A stretch of 64,000 nt of DNA, taken from assembly GCA_022750335.1 (NCBI GenBank), contig JAKIVX010000001.1:149584-213583 (forward strand), given 5' to 3'. Within the stretch, counting starts at the first letter, position 1. Each line of letters opens with the position of its first letter. The translations under genes and the position numbers were made by a program. The notes beneath the pieces were generated by a model. The model did no database searches and was not told the DNA's origin. It saw nothing but the letters and a program-made list of their open reading frames with translations. Origin of the DNA: Thermoplasmata archaeon (lineage in GTDB: Archaea > Thermoplasmatota > Thermoplasmata > Lutacidiplasmatales > UBA184). Of this stretch, positions 17,978-25,627 are shown piece after piece.

Positions 17978-18828
17978 TCGGCACCGTCGGTCGTGAGTTC
18001 CGCCGTGAAGTGCTCCCCCACGTCGGTCGGTAGCGAAGCGGCGACGGCGGCAACTCGGTCGCGGGGGACCAACGCGGCGAGGGCCGGTCCGAGACCGCTC
18101 ACTCCGACCGCCACCGCACCCGCCGCCCTCATGCGCGTGCGCAACTCCGTGTAATCGTATCCCATGACCGACTCCACGAGCACGCTGTTCCGCTCCATCG
18201 CCTCCGGGTACCGGTGGGCTCGTGCCGCATCGACAATGGGTCGTCCTTGGTCGGCGACGGCCTCGAAGCGGGACTTCCAGTCCGGCGAAGGCGCGTGGAC
18301 GCCCGGCGGCAAGTAGACGACCGTCGTCCAGGAGGAGGGAGCCCGCTGCTCGGCGATCAGGGTGGAGTTTCTGTTGTCGGTCAGCACGAAGCCAGATCGA
18401 AGGCCGGCCAACGCATCGTCCAAGGCCCCAGTGGCGCTCAGGCCAACCCCGCGGGTGACTTCCGCCGTTCGCCGGGCCACTTCGAGTGGGGTCGGGCTCG
18501 CCTTCAGGGCCCGAGCCACCGCGATGGTGATCGCAGATGCGACCGCGCTAGAACTTTTCAACCCTTTCGCGACCGGTACGTCCGATCGCAGGTCGAGCGA
18601 GGCGTGGAAACGTTGCCCCCGGCCGAACCGCCCAAGTGCCGCATCGACGGCGGCTCGGACGAGGGCCGAATCGGAGCCCGGAGGCGTGCAATCGAGGCTC
18701 GGGCTCGCCGCCACCTCTAGGTCGACCGAAGCGGTGACGAACCGCTGGATCCCGATCGCGCAGCCCACCCCGGTCGTAAGGGCGTTCACGATCGTGACCG
18801 CCGACGTACTTCGGCCTACGCCCCGCAT
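17974..18828 (-). CDS. Shikimate kinase, archaeal GHMP-type
   Basis: Phosphorylates shikimate; unrelated to bacterial AroK and a member of the GHMP kinase superfamily. The 284-residue protein has the ATP-binding motif PVAKGLKSSSAVASA, an N-terminal VTIVNALTTGVGCAIGI stretch and a C-terminal GVSGLGPALAALV motif. The chosen ATG (18828) is preceded by AAAGGAGCTGAC, a clear Shine-Dalgarno site, and overlaps the end of the aroDE gene by 13 nt. A longer in-frame extension exists but lies inside aroDE. Confidence 0.93.
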   Translation of the reverse strand: MRGVGRSTSAVTIVNALTTGVGCAIGIQRFVTASVDLEVAASPSLDCTPPGSDSALVRAAVDAALGRFGRGQRFHASLDLRSDVPVAKGLKSSSAVASAITIAVARALKASPTPLEVARRTAEVTRGVGLSATGALDDALAGLRSGFVLTDNRNSTLIAEQRAPSSWTTVVYLPPGVHAPSPDWKSRFEAVADQGRPIVDAARAHRYPEAMERNSVLVESVMGYDYTELRTRMRAAGAVAVGVSGLGPALAALVPRDRVAAVAASLPTDVGEHFTAELTTDGAE

Positions 18829-20303
18829 GTCAGCTCCTTTACGATGGTTTCCACCGACTCGGGTTCGGGCGGCTCGCCCCACCACACGCGGTACGTCGCC
18901 GCCGCCTGGTAGACCAGGAGTCGGCGCCCGTCCTCGTATCGTGCTCCCACGGAACGGGCCAGCTCTCCCACCTGCGGGTCGTCGGGGGCGTAGACCCAGT
19001 CCAGCACGTAGGACTCACCCGAAAGGAAGGACCCCAACGGCAACTCGAACGGACCGTTCGCGGCCCGGCCGACACTCGTGGCGTTCACGACGAGGGAGGA
19101 CACACCCTCGGGAAGGGCCGACCGCGCGTCGAACTCCGCGGCGAGAGTCGTGGCCACCGACGGCCTACGGGTGAGCACCGTGGCCCGGCTCCCGATCTGC
19201 TGCGCCGCCGCGAGCGTTGCTCGGGCCGCGCCGCCACCCCCGAGCACGGTCAGGGCCGTGCCATCCCAGTCCCCCGCCTCCCGAAGTTCGGTCAACCGAC
19301 GGACCATCGCCTCGAGGTCGGTGTTGTCGGCCAAGATTCCCCCGTCCCGGAACGATAGGCAGTTGGCGATGCCCGAGGCGATGGCATCGGCGGAACGTAG
19401 GGTCGCCGCCTCGTACGCGAGATGTTTCCAAGGGTGAGTAACGTTGAGGCCGAGGAACCCGTGAGCCGGTAAGTACTCCAGAGCGCGACGGAACTCCTCC
19501 GGCGACGAAAGGTCGATGGGTAGGTAGAGTCCTATCCGATCTTCCCGAGCCATCCAATCGTGGTGGATCCGCGGACTCAGCGAGTGCGCGACCGGGTGGC
19601 CCACGACGGCGAACAACGGGGCGCCGTCCGCTGAATCGAAACGGGCCATTCGGTCCACCGGGATCTGCGACGCCTCGACCGTGCCCGGTGCGCCGGCCTC
19701 GGGAAGGGAGCAGAATACCCACGGGACGCGAAGCTCTCGGGCGAGGGCCCGGACGAGGGCGCCGGAAGGACCCGTGGTCATGAGAGCCGGTCGCGGGTCG
19801 GGCAAGTGGTCGAGGAGCGGCAGCAGCTCTCCGACGGCGGTCGAGAGGGTCGCGGGAACGACCACCTTGAGGATCCCTGGGGGCGGCGGGGGTTCGGAGA
19901 GCCGCCCCCGGATTTCGTCCATCGGGATTCCCTCAGGAAGATGGGAGGATCGCACGATGTTCCGTCCGAGGTTCGTGACCCTCTCTTCCAGCCGCCGGTC
20001 TCGTGCGACTTCGAGATCGACGAACGCGAACGGCTCGTTCGCGAGGTTCATGAGGAGGGATTCTCGTTCGCCCGGAGCATCCGGTCCCGAACCTCCTTCT
20101 GCTCGGGAGCGGAGCGTGGCGACCAGAGGGAGATCCGACGGGAAGAGCTGGTGGACGTGCTCCTGTTCCGCCGGAGACCAGCGATCCAAGCGAAGTTCGG
20201 CAAGGTCGCCTCCCGCGGCCCGGGCCGCCCCGACCTGGCGCGCCGCCTCGGCGATCGTTCGGGCAGGAAGGGAGACCACGAGCTTCGGGCGGAAGTCGCT
20301 CAT
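18816..20303 (-). CDS. aroDE: Bifunctional 3-dehydroquinate dehydratase / shikimate dehydrogenase
   Basis: A 495-residue fusion that catalyses consecutive steps from dehydroquinate to shikimate. Residues ~1-220 are a type I dehydratase: ELRLD (catalytic-site Glu), SSHLPEG (His) and GILKVVVPA (Schiff-base Lys). Residues ~228-495 are AroE: AVVGHPVAHSLSPRIHHDW, GLNVTHPWKH (catalytic Lys), DNTDLEAM and the NADP loop LTVLGGGGAARATLAA with LTRRPS. The same fusion order is known from plants and some bacteria and archaea. The AroE cofactor motif ending in TRR suggests NADPH preference. The ATG overlaps the DHQ synthase stop (ATGA). Confidence 0.94.
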   Translation of the reverse strand: MSDFRPKLVVSLPARTIAEAARQVGAARAAGGDLAELRLDRWSPAEQEHVHQLFPSDLPLVATLRSRAEGGSGPDAPGERESLLMNLANEPFAFVDLEVARDRRLEERVTNLGRNIVRSSHLPEGIPMDEIRGRLSEPPPPPGILKVVVPATLSTAVGELLPLLDHLPDPRPALMTTGPSGALVRALARELRVPWVFCSLPEAGAPGTVEASQIPVDRMARFDSADGAPLFAVVGHPVAHSLSPRIHHDWMAREDRIGLYLPIDLSSPEEFRRALEYLPAHGFLGLNVTHPWKHLAYEAATLRSADAIASGIANCLSFRDGGILADNTDLEAMVRRLTELREAGDWDGTALTVLGGGGAARATLAAAQQIGSRATVLTRRPSVATTLAAEFDARSALPEGVSSLVVNATSVGRAANGPFELPLGSFLSGESYVLDWVYAPDDPQVGELARSVGARYEDGRRLLVYQAAATYRVWWGEPPEPESVETIVKELTCGA

Positions 20304-21325
20304 CGTTCCTCGATCGTCTCCGACACCGCTAGACCGAGGTGACGGGCCGGGGGAAGGCGGACCCCCTGGACGACAGCCCCGGCCCGGATTTCAGTCGTCG
20401 GGATGCGGCCTCCGTCGCTCGTGATACGGACCGATTCGGCTTCCTGAGCGAAGAGCGTGCGGATCGCCCCGTGATCCTCGGCCGAGAGGAGAACGAGCGG
20501 CCGGCGTTCGATCTTGATCCGACCGACCCGAACCGAACGAGCGGTTCCGTCCGAGGTCGCAACGAGCACCGCGTCCCCGGGCGCGAGCTCCGACAGATAC
20601 CGGGTGGTCCCGTCCGCGAGAAGGATGTAGGAGTGGGCCGCCCCTGCATTGACGCGAAACGGTCGGGGCCGGCTGAAGGCCGACCCTTCGGCTTCGCTCG
20701 CGACGTGAAACAGGAACGCCGCGGCGCTTCCGACCAGCATGCCCTCGGCCGGCGTCAAGAGCGAGGTCGTGTCGACGATCACCCGGTCCCCGACACCGGC
20801 GGGGCCGACCGAGCGGAGCGGCAGTCGGGTCCACTCGAGGTCGGAAGGGAGCGGACCCTCCACCAGGGCTTCCAATCGGTCCACGTCCTCGGGGCGCCGC
20901 ACATCGACGATCACGAGATCGGCTCCGTGCTCCAGGGCGCCGAGCGCCCCGGGGACCTCCTCCGGGGTCCGGGCGATCGTCCAGAGGTGGAAGCGACGGC
21001 CGCGGGCGGCGACCGCGTTCTCGAGCGGGATCAAGCGGTCGAGCGGCCATTCGATCGCGAGCGTGGAGTCCGCCGGCGCGAGGCGGAGCAACTCCGCGAG
21101 CGAGTCGAGAGTTTCGACCCGATGAACCGGGATGGCCGAACCGGAGGGGGGATGCAATAAGCCACCTTCCTCGCGGATGTCCATTTCGTCCGCCGACACG
21201 TTCGGGAGGTCCGTGGGGAGTAGGACGAAGGTGCGGAACCCGCGTTGACGGGCGCGCGCCCGGATCGCCTGACGCGTCGCCGCGCCCTCCCCCCGCGGAC
21301 GAATGGCAACGCGGTCCCGTGACAC
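20300..21325 (-). CDS. 3-dehydroquinate synthase II (AroB')
   Basis: NAD-dependent oxidative deamination and cyclisation of ADH to 3-dehydroquinate in the archaeal shikimate entry, replacing bacterial AroB. The 341-residue protein has the family's conserved C-terminal half: VDTTSLLTPAEGMLVGSAAAFLFHVASEA, RPFRVNAGAAHSYILL, TRYLSELAPGDAVLV and VGRIKIERRPLVLLSAE. The GTG start lies 11 nt after the ADH synthase stop, the widest gap in the block. The product feeds the AroD domain of the next gene. Confidence 0.93.
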   Translation of the reverse strand: MSRDRVAIRPRGEGAATRQAIRARARQRGFRTFVLLPTDLPNVSADEMDIREEGGLLHPPSGSAIPVHRVETLDSLAELLRLAPADSTLAIEWPLDRLIPLENAVAARGRRFHLWTIARTPEEVPGALGALEHGADLVIVDVRRPEDVDRLEALVEGPLPSDLEWTRLPLRSVGPAGVGDRVIVDTTSLLTPAEGMLVGSAAAFLFHVASEAEGSAFSRPRPFRVNAGAAHSYILLADGTTRYLSELAPGDAVLVATSDGTARSVRVGRIKIERRPLVLLSAEDHGAIRTLFAQEAESVRITSDGGRIPTTEIRAGAVVQGVRLPPARHLGLAVSETIEER

Positions 21326-21336
21326 GTGCGATGCTC

Positions 21337-22089
21337 CTACGATGCCCCGTGGAGGATCGCGGCGATCCGCCGGGCCAGCGGGGCTACCGGGCGACGTTGG
21401 AACAAGTTTCGACCGATGCAGATCCCCGCCCCACCTGCCTGGACGCTCTCTTCCACGAGGCGAAGGAAGGAGGCTTCGGGCTCGACCCGCACCCCGCCAC
21501 CGATCAGGAGTGGAACGGGAGTCGTGCGGCAGAGGCGTCGAAACTCGTCAAGGGAGCCGGGGTAGCTGGTCTTCACGATGTCGGCCCCCAGGTCGGCCGC
21601 GGCCCGTGCGGCGTGGCGGAGTTCGTCTGGGCTCCCTCCGCCTTCCTTCTTTACGTAGGCCATGCACAACAGAGGAAGGCCGAGTTGGCGGCATTGATCG
21701 GCCGCGACTCCCAGGTCGGTCAGCATGTCCGGCTCCTCGGGAATTCCAAAATTGACCTGGACGGAGAGCAGGTCGGCGCCGAGGCTGACGGCTTCGGACG
21801 CGCTAGCGACCAACACTTTCCGATTCGCCGAGGGGCCTAGGCTCGTGGACGCCGAAACGTGGATGCCGAGGCGGACCTCCGGGTCCAGGACAGGGGCGAG
21901 TTCCCGCACGGCGCCCTTCGTCACGATGAGCAGGTCGACGCCCCCATCCTCGAGCTCGCGGGCGAGGGGCGCGAGCTCTTCGAGGCCGTCGATCGGTCCC
22001 ATGGACACCGCGTGGTCGAGCGGGACCGAGAAGAGCCGTCGGGCCGGGTTCGGGAACAGGCGGCGCATTCGGATCGACTTTCCGTACAT
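21337..22089 (-). CDS. 2-amino-3,7-dideoxy-D-threo-hept-6-ulosonate (ADH) synthase (AroA')
   Basis: Class I aldolase that joins aspartate semialdehyde to a 6-deoxy-5-ketohexose phosphate, the first dedicated step of archaeal aromatic synthesis. The 250-residue barrel shows SVPLDHAVSMGP (catalytic Asp ~D25), MAYVKKEGG (Tyr ~145) and the Schiff-base Lys K173 in DIVKTSYPGS, plus the phosphate loop LLIGGG and GICIGRNLFQ. The ATG start is preceded by GGAGGAAAAAGA, the best Shine-Dalgarno site in the region, fitting an mRNA with a long leader. It is the first structural gene of the superoperon. Confidence 0.94.
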   Translation of the reverse strand: MYGKSIRMRRLFPNPARRLFSVPLDHAVSMGPIDGLEELAPLARELEDGGVDLLIVTKGAVRELAPVLDPEVRLGIHVSASTSLGPSANRKVLVASASEAVSLGADLLSVQVNFGIPEEPDMLTDLGVAADQCRQLGLPLLCMAYVKKEGGGSPDELRHAARAAADLGADIVKTSYPGSLDEFRRLCRTTPVPLLIGGGVRVEPEASFLRLVEESVQAGGAGICIGRNLFQRRPVAPLARRIAAILHGAS

Positions 22090-22161
22090 TCTTTTTCCTC
22101 CGTTGTTTCCGTTCAGAGGAAGACGCTAGGAGGGTCGAGCCCGGAAGCGTGCAGGGCACGT

Positions 22162-22189
22162 CGGGATGGCGCCCTCCCGGCGCCTCCCG
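22162..22189 (-). promoter_or_regulatory. Leader hairpin (attenuator-like) upstream of the aromatic superoperon
   Basis: On the minus strand CGGGAGGCGCC pairs with GGCGCCATCCCG (11 bp, one bulged A) around a GGGAG loop. It begins one base after the stop codon of a 22-codon leader ORF. The 5' arm segment AGGCGC can alternatively pair with GCGCCU at the Ala-Trp codons of the leader, so the two structures are mutually exclusive. A second small hairpin (CGTGC-CCT-GCACG) follows at once. No U-run follows, so intrinsic termination is uncertain. Confidence 0.5.
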
Positions 22190-22190
22190 T

Positions 22191-22259
22191 TCACCAGAGC
22201 CAGGCGCTGACGGCCGACCGGCCCAGCGGTAACCGAGGGCCCCGGACCGACTCCGTCAT
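22191..22259 (-). CDS. Putative Trp-containing leader peptide (22 aa)
   Basis: A 22-codon ORF whose last four residues are AWLW, so two of its last three sense codons are Trp. It lies 101 nt upstream of the ADH synthase start on the same strand. A TATA-like TCTAAATA ends 23 nt before its ATG, the spacing seen for leaderless genes elsewhere in this window, so the transcript would begin at or next to the ATG. A strong hairpin starts right after its stop. The rest of the peptide (begins MTESVRG) is Arg/Pro/Leu-rich with no Phe or Tyr. The geometry resembles bacterial trpL/attenuators. That it is translated is inference. Confidence 0.5.
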   Translation of the reverse strand: MTESVRGPRLPLGRSAVSAWLW

Positions 22260-22281
22260 CTCCGTTGTGAACCTCCGGGAC

Positions 22282-23022
22282 CTATTTAGACTTGAGCGGC
22301 GGGCTCGATCGGTTGGCCTCGGCGAGGACCCCGTCGACCAACATCGCATGGATCGCGAACCCGCGCATCATCTGGTCCCACATCAGTTTGCGCACTTCGG
22401 GCGTCGTCGCAAAGTGCGCGACGATCTGTCCGATCCACTCGCTGTGCTCGACGTCCGCCACGACGTGGAGTTTGTAGTACTCGAGATGCGCGTCGTCCAC
22501 GTGGTAGTGCGTCTGGAACGCAGGTAGGAGGCGGGCGCAGAGCGGGACGTTCGGCGGTTCGGAAGAACCGGCGGCGGAAACGTAGAACGGCTGGTTCCGA
22601 TTGGTGTAGAGGAAATCGTCGATCGCGACCATCGTGTTGGGGAGGAGGGGAGCCGACTGGACCTCGGCCCTCGGAACCCCCATTCCTTCGCAAAACCGGA
22701 TCCAGAGTTCCGGATGTCCGGGCTCCTTTCCCTTCGGGTCGCCCGCCTCTTCCAGCAGTTGATCCAGGATCATGCGTCGGAACCGGTCGTGAACCGGCTC
22801 CCAGGAGCAGTTGGCGAACCGCTCGGCCATCGCGATCGGGACGGACGCCAGCCACGGGTAGAACTGCTTGACCCAGGCCTGGACGAGGGGTCGGGGCGCC
22901 TCGCCGCGTTCCACGGACGCGAAGAAGGGATGGGTCGCGAACGGGTGATGGGCGAGCTTGTACCGCGTCAGCTCGTCCCGGAACTTCTCCCCTTCGAAAC
23001 GGTCCCACGGCGCCTCCACCAT
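22282..23022 (-). CDS. Haem-oxygenase-like diiron oxidase (PqqC/CADD-like)
   Basis: A 246-residue all-helical protein of the PqqC/TenA/HDO fold. Candidate metal ligands are E91 or E92 in DQLLEEAGD, H103 in PGHPELW, E155, and the cluster H186-x3-D190-x2-H193 (KLHVVADVEHSEW), whose spacing matches the H-x3-D-x2-H triad of CADD, the chlamydial self-sacrificing p-aminobenzoate synthase. PqqC itself and desaturase-like HDO enzymes are alternatives. The ATG has an AAATAG TATA-like box about 26 nt upstream, so it is probably leaderless. It lies directly upstream of the aromatic superoperon on the same strand, and a link to tyrosine- or chorismate-derived cofactors is plausible but unproven. Confidence 0.7.
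   Translation of the reverse strand: MVEAPWDRFEGEKFRDELTRYKLAHHPFATHPFFASVERGEAPRPLVQAWVKQFYPWLASVPIAMAERFANCSWEPVHDRFRRMILDQLLEEAGDPKGKEPGHPELWIRFCEGMGVPRAEVQSAPLLPNTMVAIDDFLYTNRNQPFYVSAAGSSEPPNVPLCARLLPAFQTHYHVDDAHLEYYKLHVVADVEHSEWIGQIVAHFATTPEVRKLMWDQMMRGFAIHAMLVDGVLAEANRSSPPLKSK
22283..22290 (-). promoter_or_regulatory. TATA box of the aromatic superoperon leader
   Basis: The minus strand reads TCTAAATA here, overlapping the last codons and stop of the upstream oxidase gene. The predicted transcription start, about 26 nt from its centre, coincides with the ATG of the 22-codon leader ORF at 22259. Confidence 0.5.
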
Positions 23023-23042
23023 GGCCGAAGGAGCGGGCCGGT

Positions 23043-23048
23043 CTATTT
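23043..23048 (-). promoter_or_regulatory. TATA box for the diiron oxidase gene
   Basis: AAATAG on the minus strand, centred about 24 nt before the ATG at 23022; no Shine-Dalgarno site intervenes, consistent with a leaderless mRNA. It sits back to back with the CoA-transferase promoter. Confidence 0.4.
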
Positions 23049-23080
23049 GGTCCCCGAGGTTTCGCCCTGAACCCCCCGAG

Positions 23081-23086
23081 TTATGG
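23081..23086 (+). promoter_or_regulatory. TATA box for the CoA-transferase operon
   Basis: TTATGG on the plus strand, centred about 26 nt before the GTG at 23109. This fixes the GTG as a leaderless start and defines a short divergent promoter region with the oxidase gene. Confidence 0.4.
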
Positions 23087-23108
23087 ATTCCGGACGCGGT
23101 GAACGGGG

Positions 23109-24425
23109 GTGCCCGGCCCCTCTCGTCCCGATCCCATCGTTCCCCCGTTCGGACCGCTGGCGGGCCTGCGGGTCCTCGACTCGGCCCGGTTCGTCGCGGG
23201 CCCCTGGGCCGCCACGTATCTCGGTGAGTTCGGAGCCAGGGTCGTCCACGTCGAGGGACCCCCGTTCCAGCCGCCGTACGCCGACGCGACCCGGAGCCTG
23301 CGCCCGTTGGTTTCGGGGAGCGATCCTGTGGACCAAGTCTCCGAGTCGTGGGTGCAGTACTCCCGCAACAAACTCTCGGTCGGGGTCGACTTTCGCTCGC
23401 CGCAGGGTCGGGAAGTCTTCCTGGACCTCGTCCGGGCTTCGGATATCTGGGTCGAGTCCTCCCGACCCGGAACGTACGACCGGCTCGGTCTTTCGGACGC
23501 CGATATGTGGTTGGCGAATCCCCGGTTGACGATCGTTCATGTGTCCGGGGCCGGCCAGAACGGGGAGCCGGCCCGCGTGCGGGCTCCGTCCTACGACCTC
23601 ACCGCGCAGGCGTACAGCGGCTTCCTCTCTCTGCAGGGTTCCCCCGAGCCGGAGCCGCCGATGCGGGCCGGTACGGCGTTGAACGACACGGTCACGGGCT
23701 TGGCCGCGGCGATGGGGGGACTCATGGGATATTTCAGCGCCCAACAGACCGGCCGCGGTCAGTCGGTCGACGTGGCCCAGTACGAGATCTTCTTCGTCCT
23801 CCTCGAGAACCTCGCGCTCGACTACTTCCTTCGCGGGGTGGTTCGTGGACGGCACGGCGTGGGCCATCCCCGGCTGCACCCGTACGACGTCCAACGGGCC
23901 GCCGACGGTTGGGTCGTCGTCGCGGCCCCCACACCGGACTCTTGGGCGGGAGTGCGCGACCTGATCGGATTCACGGACGCGGCGTACGACGACCGCGACT
24001 ACCGGCTGAGCCATCGGGAACCGGTCGATCGGGCGATCGCTGAGTTTTGTCGAACTCGGTCGCGCGAGGAGCTCGAACGACTCGGACGAGAACACGATAT
24101 CGCGATCACCCGCGTCATGGACATCCAGGACATCGCGCACGATCCTCACTACGCGGCGCGCGGCATGTTCCTCGAATGGGAGGACCCGGTGGCCGGACGC
24201 GTGAAGGGGGCCGGGGTCGCCCCCCGATTCTCCGCCACTCCCGGGGGCGTGTGGCGGGGAGCGCCCTGGCTCGGCCAGGACAACGAGCGAGTCCTCTCCG
24301 AGATCCTCCATTATTCTCCCGAACGGATCTCCGAGCTCGAACGGGCCGGGGTCATCGGAGCCCATCCCCCCAACGGTCCGCCGCGCCGGGAACCCGCCTT
24401 CTACCGCCGGGAGTTGGGGGAGTAG
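23109..24425 (+). CDS. Family III CoA-transferase (CaiB/BaiF type)
   Basis: Transfers CoA between carboxylic acids through an aspartyl-CoA anhydride. The 438-residue protein begins GPLAGLRVLDSARFVAGPWAATYLGEFGA, the standard N-terminal signature. It carries NKLSVGVDFRSPQGRE and the catalytic Asp in PSYDLTAQAYSG (~res 164), and GRGQSVDVAQYE, as in formyl-CoA/carnitine CoA-transferases. The GTG start matches a TATA box 26 nt upstream. The stop TAG abuts the ATG of the acyl-CoA dehydrogenase with no gap, so the pair probably activates and oxidises one organic acid. The substrate is unknown. Confidence 0.88.
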   Translation: MPGPSRPDPIVPPFGPLAGLRVLDSARFVAGPWAATYLGEFGARVVHVEGPPFQPPYADATRSLRPLVSGSDPVDQVSESWVQYSRNKLSVGVDFRSPQGREVFLDLVRASDIWVESSRPGTYDRLGLSDADMWLANPRLTIVHVSGAGQNGEPARVRAPSYDLTAQAYSGFLSLQGSPEPEPPMRAGTALNDTVTGLAAAMGGLMGYFSAQQTGRGQSVDVAQYEIFFVLLENLALDYFLRGVVRGRHGVGHPRLHPYDVQRAADGWVVVAAPTPDSWAGVRDLIGFTDAAYDDRDYRLSHREPVDRAIAEFCRTRSREELERLGREHDIAITRVMDIQDIAHDPHYAARGMFLEWEDPVAGRVKGAGVAPRFSATPGGVWRGAPWLGQDNERVLSEILHYSPERISELERAGVIGAHPPNGPPRREPAFYRRELGE

Positions 24426-25577
24426 ATGTCCGAGCCCTACGAACTGCCGCCCGACCCCCTGGCCGGCGAGTTGGACGCCTTCATCGAATCGCATGAACTG
24501 AGCGCCCGCGGCCGACTGCTGGATCGGGAGCCGGCGTTTCCGCGGCGCGAATTCGAGTCGATGGGTGCGGCGGGCTGGCTGGGATTGACGACTCCCGTCT
24601 CGTTCGGGGGACGCGGACTCTCGATCGCGCGGGCCGGCGTGCTGTTGCACCGGCTCGCCTTCCGCTCGGGAACCACCTTCGCCAAACTCTCCCTCCAGCC
24701 GGAATTCGCCTCCGTCCTTCACGAGGTCGGCTCCGAGGCGCTCCTCGACACATGGTATCGTCCGCTCGTGGCCGGTCGCCGTCTCGTGGGCAATCAGATC
24801 ACGGAGCCGGGAGCCGGCTCGGACGCCCAGGCCCTCCAACTCGCGGCCCGGCGCGACCCGACCGGTTACTCGCTGTCCGGCGAAAAGACCGAGGTCGCCT
24901 TCGCGACGGAGGCGGATGCGGCGCTCGTCTACGGGCGGGTCGAGGGAGGGGAGACGGACGGAGTGACCGCCTTCCTGGTCCCCCAGGAGGGCTCCGGAAT
25001 CCTGCGCCAGGTCGTGGGAACCGACCTCGGAGAACGGTGGCAACGTCGCGGGTCGGTGACCTACCGCCATGTTCATGTGCCACTGGAATCGCGACTGGGC
25101 GAGGAGGGCGAGGGTTTCTCCTACGTGCGCGCCGAGCTCACCCGGGAACGGGCCCTTCTGGCGGCCGTCTACCTCGGGGTCGCCCGCGCCTCGTGGGTGG
25201 ACACGGTGAAGCATGTGGGCCGGCGGATGGCCTTCGGACGACCGCTCTCGGCCAACCAGGCCGTGGCCTTTCCGCTGGTGGACGACGAGGGGGACCTCGC
25301 CGCGGGTTGGTTGTACGTCCGTCAAGTTCTCGAGCGGCTCGACCGCGCGGAGGAGGTCGACGCCGAGGCCGCTCTCGCGAAATCGATCGCGACGCGGGTC
25401 TCTCTCCAGGCGCTCGATCACGCGATCCAGTTTCACGGGGGGCGGGGCTATTCGAATGAGCTGCCCTTCGAACAGCGATGGCGGGACGTCCGCAGTGGGT
25501 CGATCGCCCACGGGTCTTCCGAGATCATGCACCTGGTGGCGGCCCGCCGACTCTGGTCTCGGCGCCCGGCGTCCTAG
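24426..25577 (+). CDS. Acyl-CoA dehydrogenase
   Basis: FAD-dependent alpha,beta-dehydrogenation of an acyl-CoA; 383 residues, the normal length. Motifs: NQITEPGAGSDAQAL (flavin/substrate), GRRMAFGRPLSANQAV, and FHGGRGYSNELPFEQRWRDVRSGSIAHGSSEIMHLVAARRL. At the site where medium-chain enzymes have the catalytic Glu (YEGTSE) this protein has His362 (AHGSSE). Glu241 in AELTRERALLAA occupies the position of the catalytic base of isovaleryl-CoA and long-chain enzymes, so it is likely active with a branched or unusual substrate. The ATG directly follows the CoA-transferase stop. Confidence 0.88.
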   Translation: MSEPYELPPDPLAGELDAFIESHELSARGRLLDREPAFPRREFESMGAAGWLGLTTPVSFGGRGLSIARAGVLLHRLAFRSGTTFAKLSLQPEFASVLHEVGSEALLDTWYRPLVAGRRLVGNQITEPGAGSDAQALQLAARRDPTGYSLSGEKTEVAFATEADAALVYGRVEGGETDGVTAFLVPQEGSGILRQVVGTDLGERWQRRGSVTYRHVHVPLESRLGEEGEGFSYVRAELTRERALLAAVYLGVARASWVDTVKHVGRRMAFGRPLSANQAVAFPLVDDEGDLAAGWLYVRQVLERLDRAEEVDAEAALAKSIATRVSLQALDHAIQFHGGRGYSNELPFEQRWRDVRSGSIAHGSSEIMHLVAARRLWSRRPAS

Positions 25578-25627
25578 GCACCGTTATTCCGCGAGCGAGC
25601 CTCGCCCCCGGGCCCCGGGAGATTGGA

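Noticed and set aside
23043..25532. 829-residue open frame on the minus strand
   Set aside because: It lies fully antisense to the CoA-transferase and acyl-CoA dehydrogenase genes, has charged low-complexity composition, and shows no domain; it is a GC-rich shadow frame.
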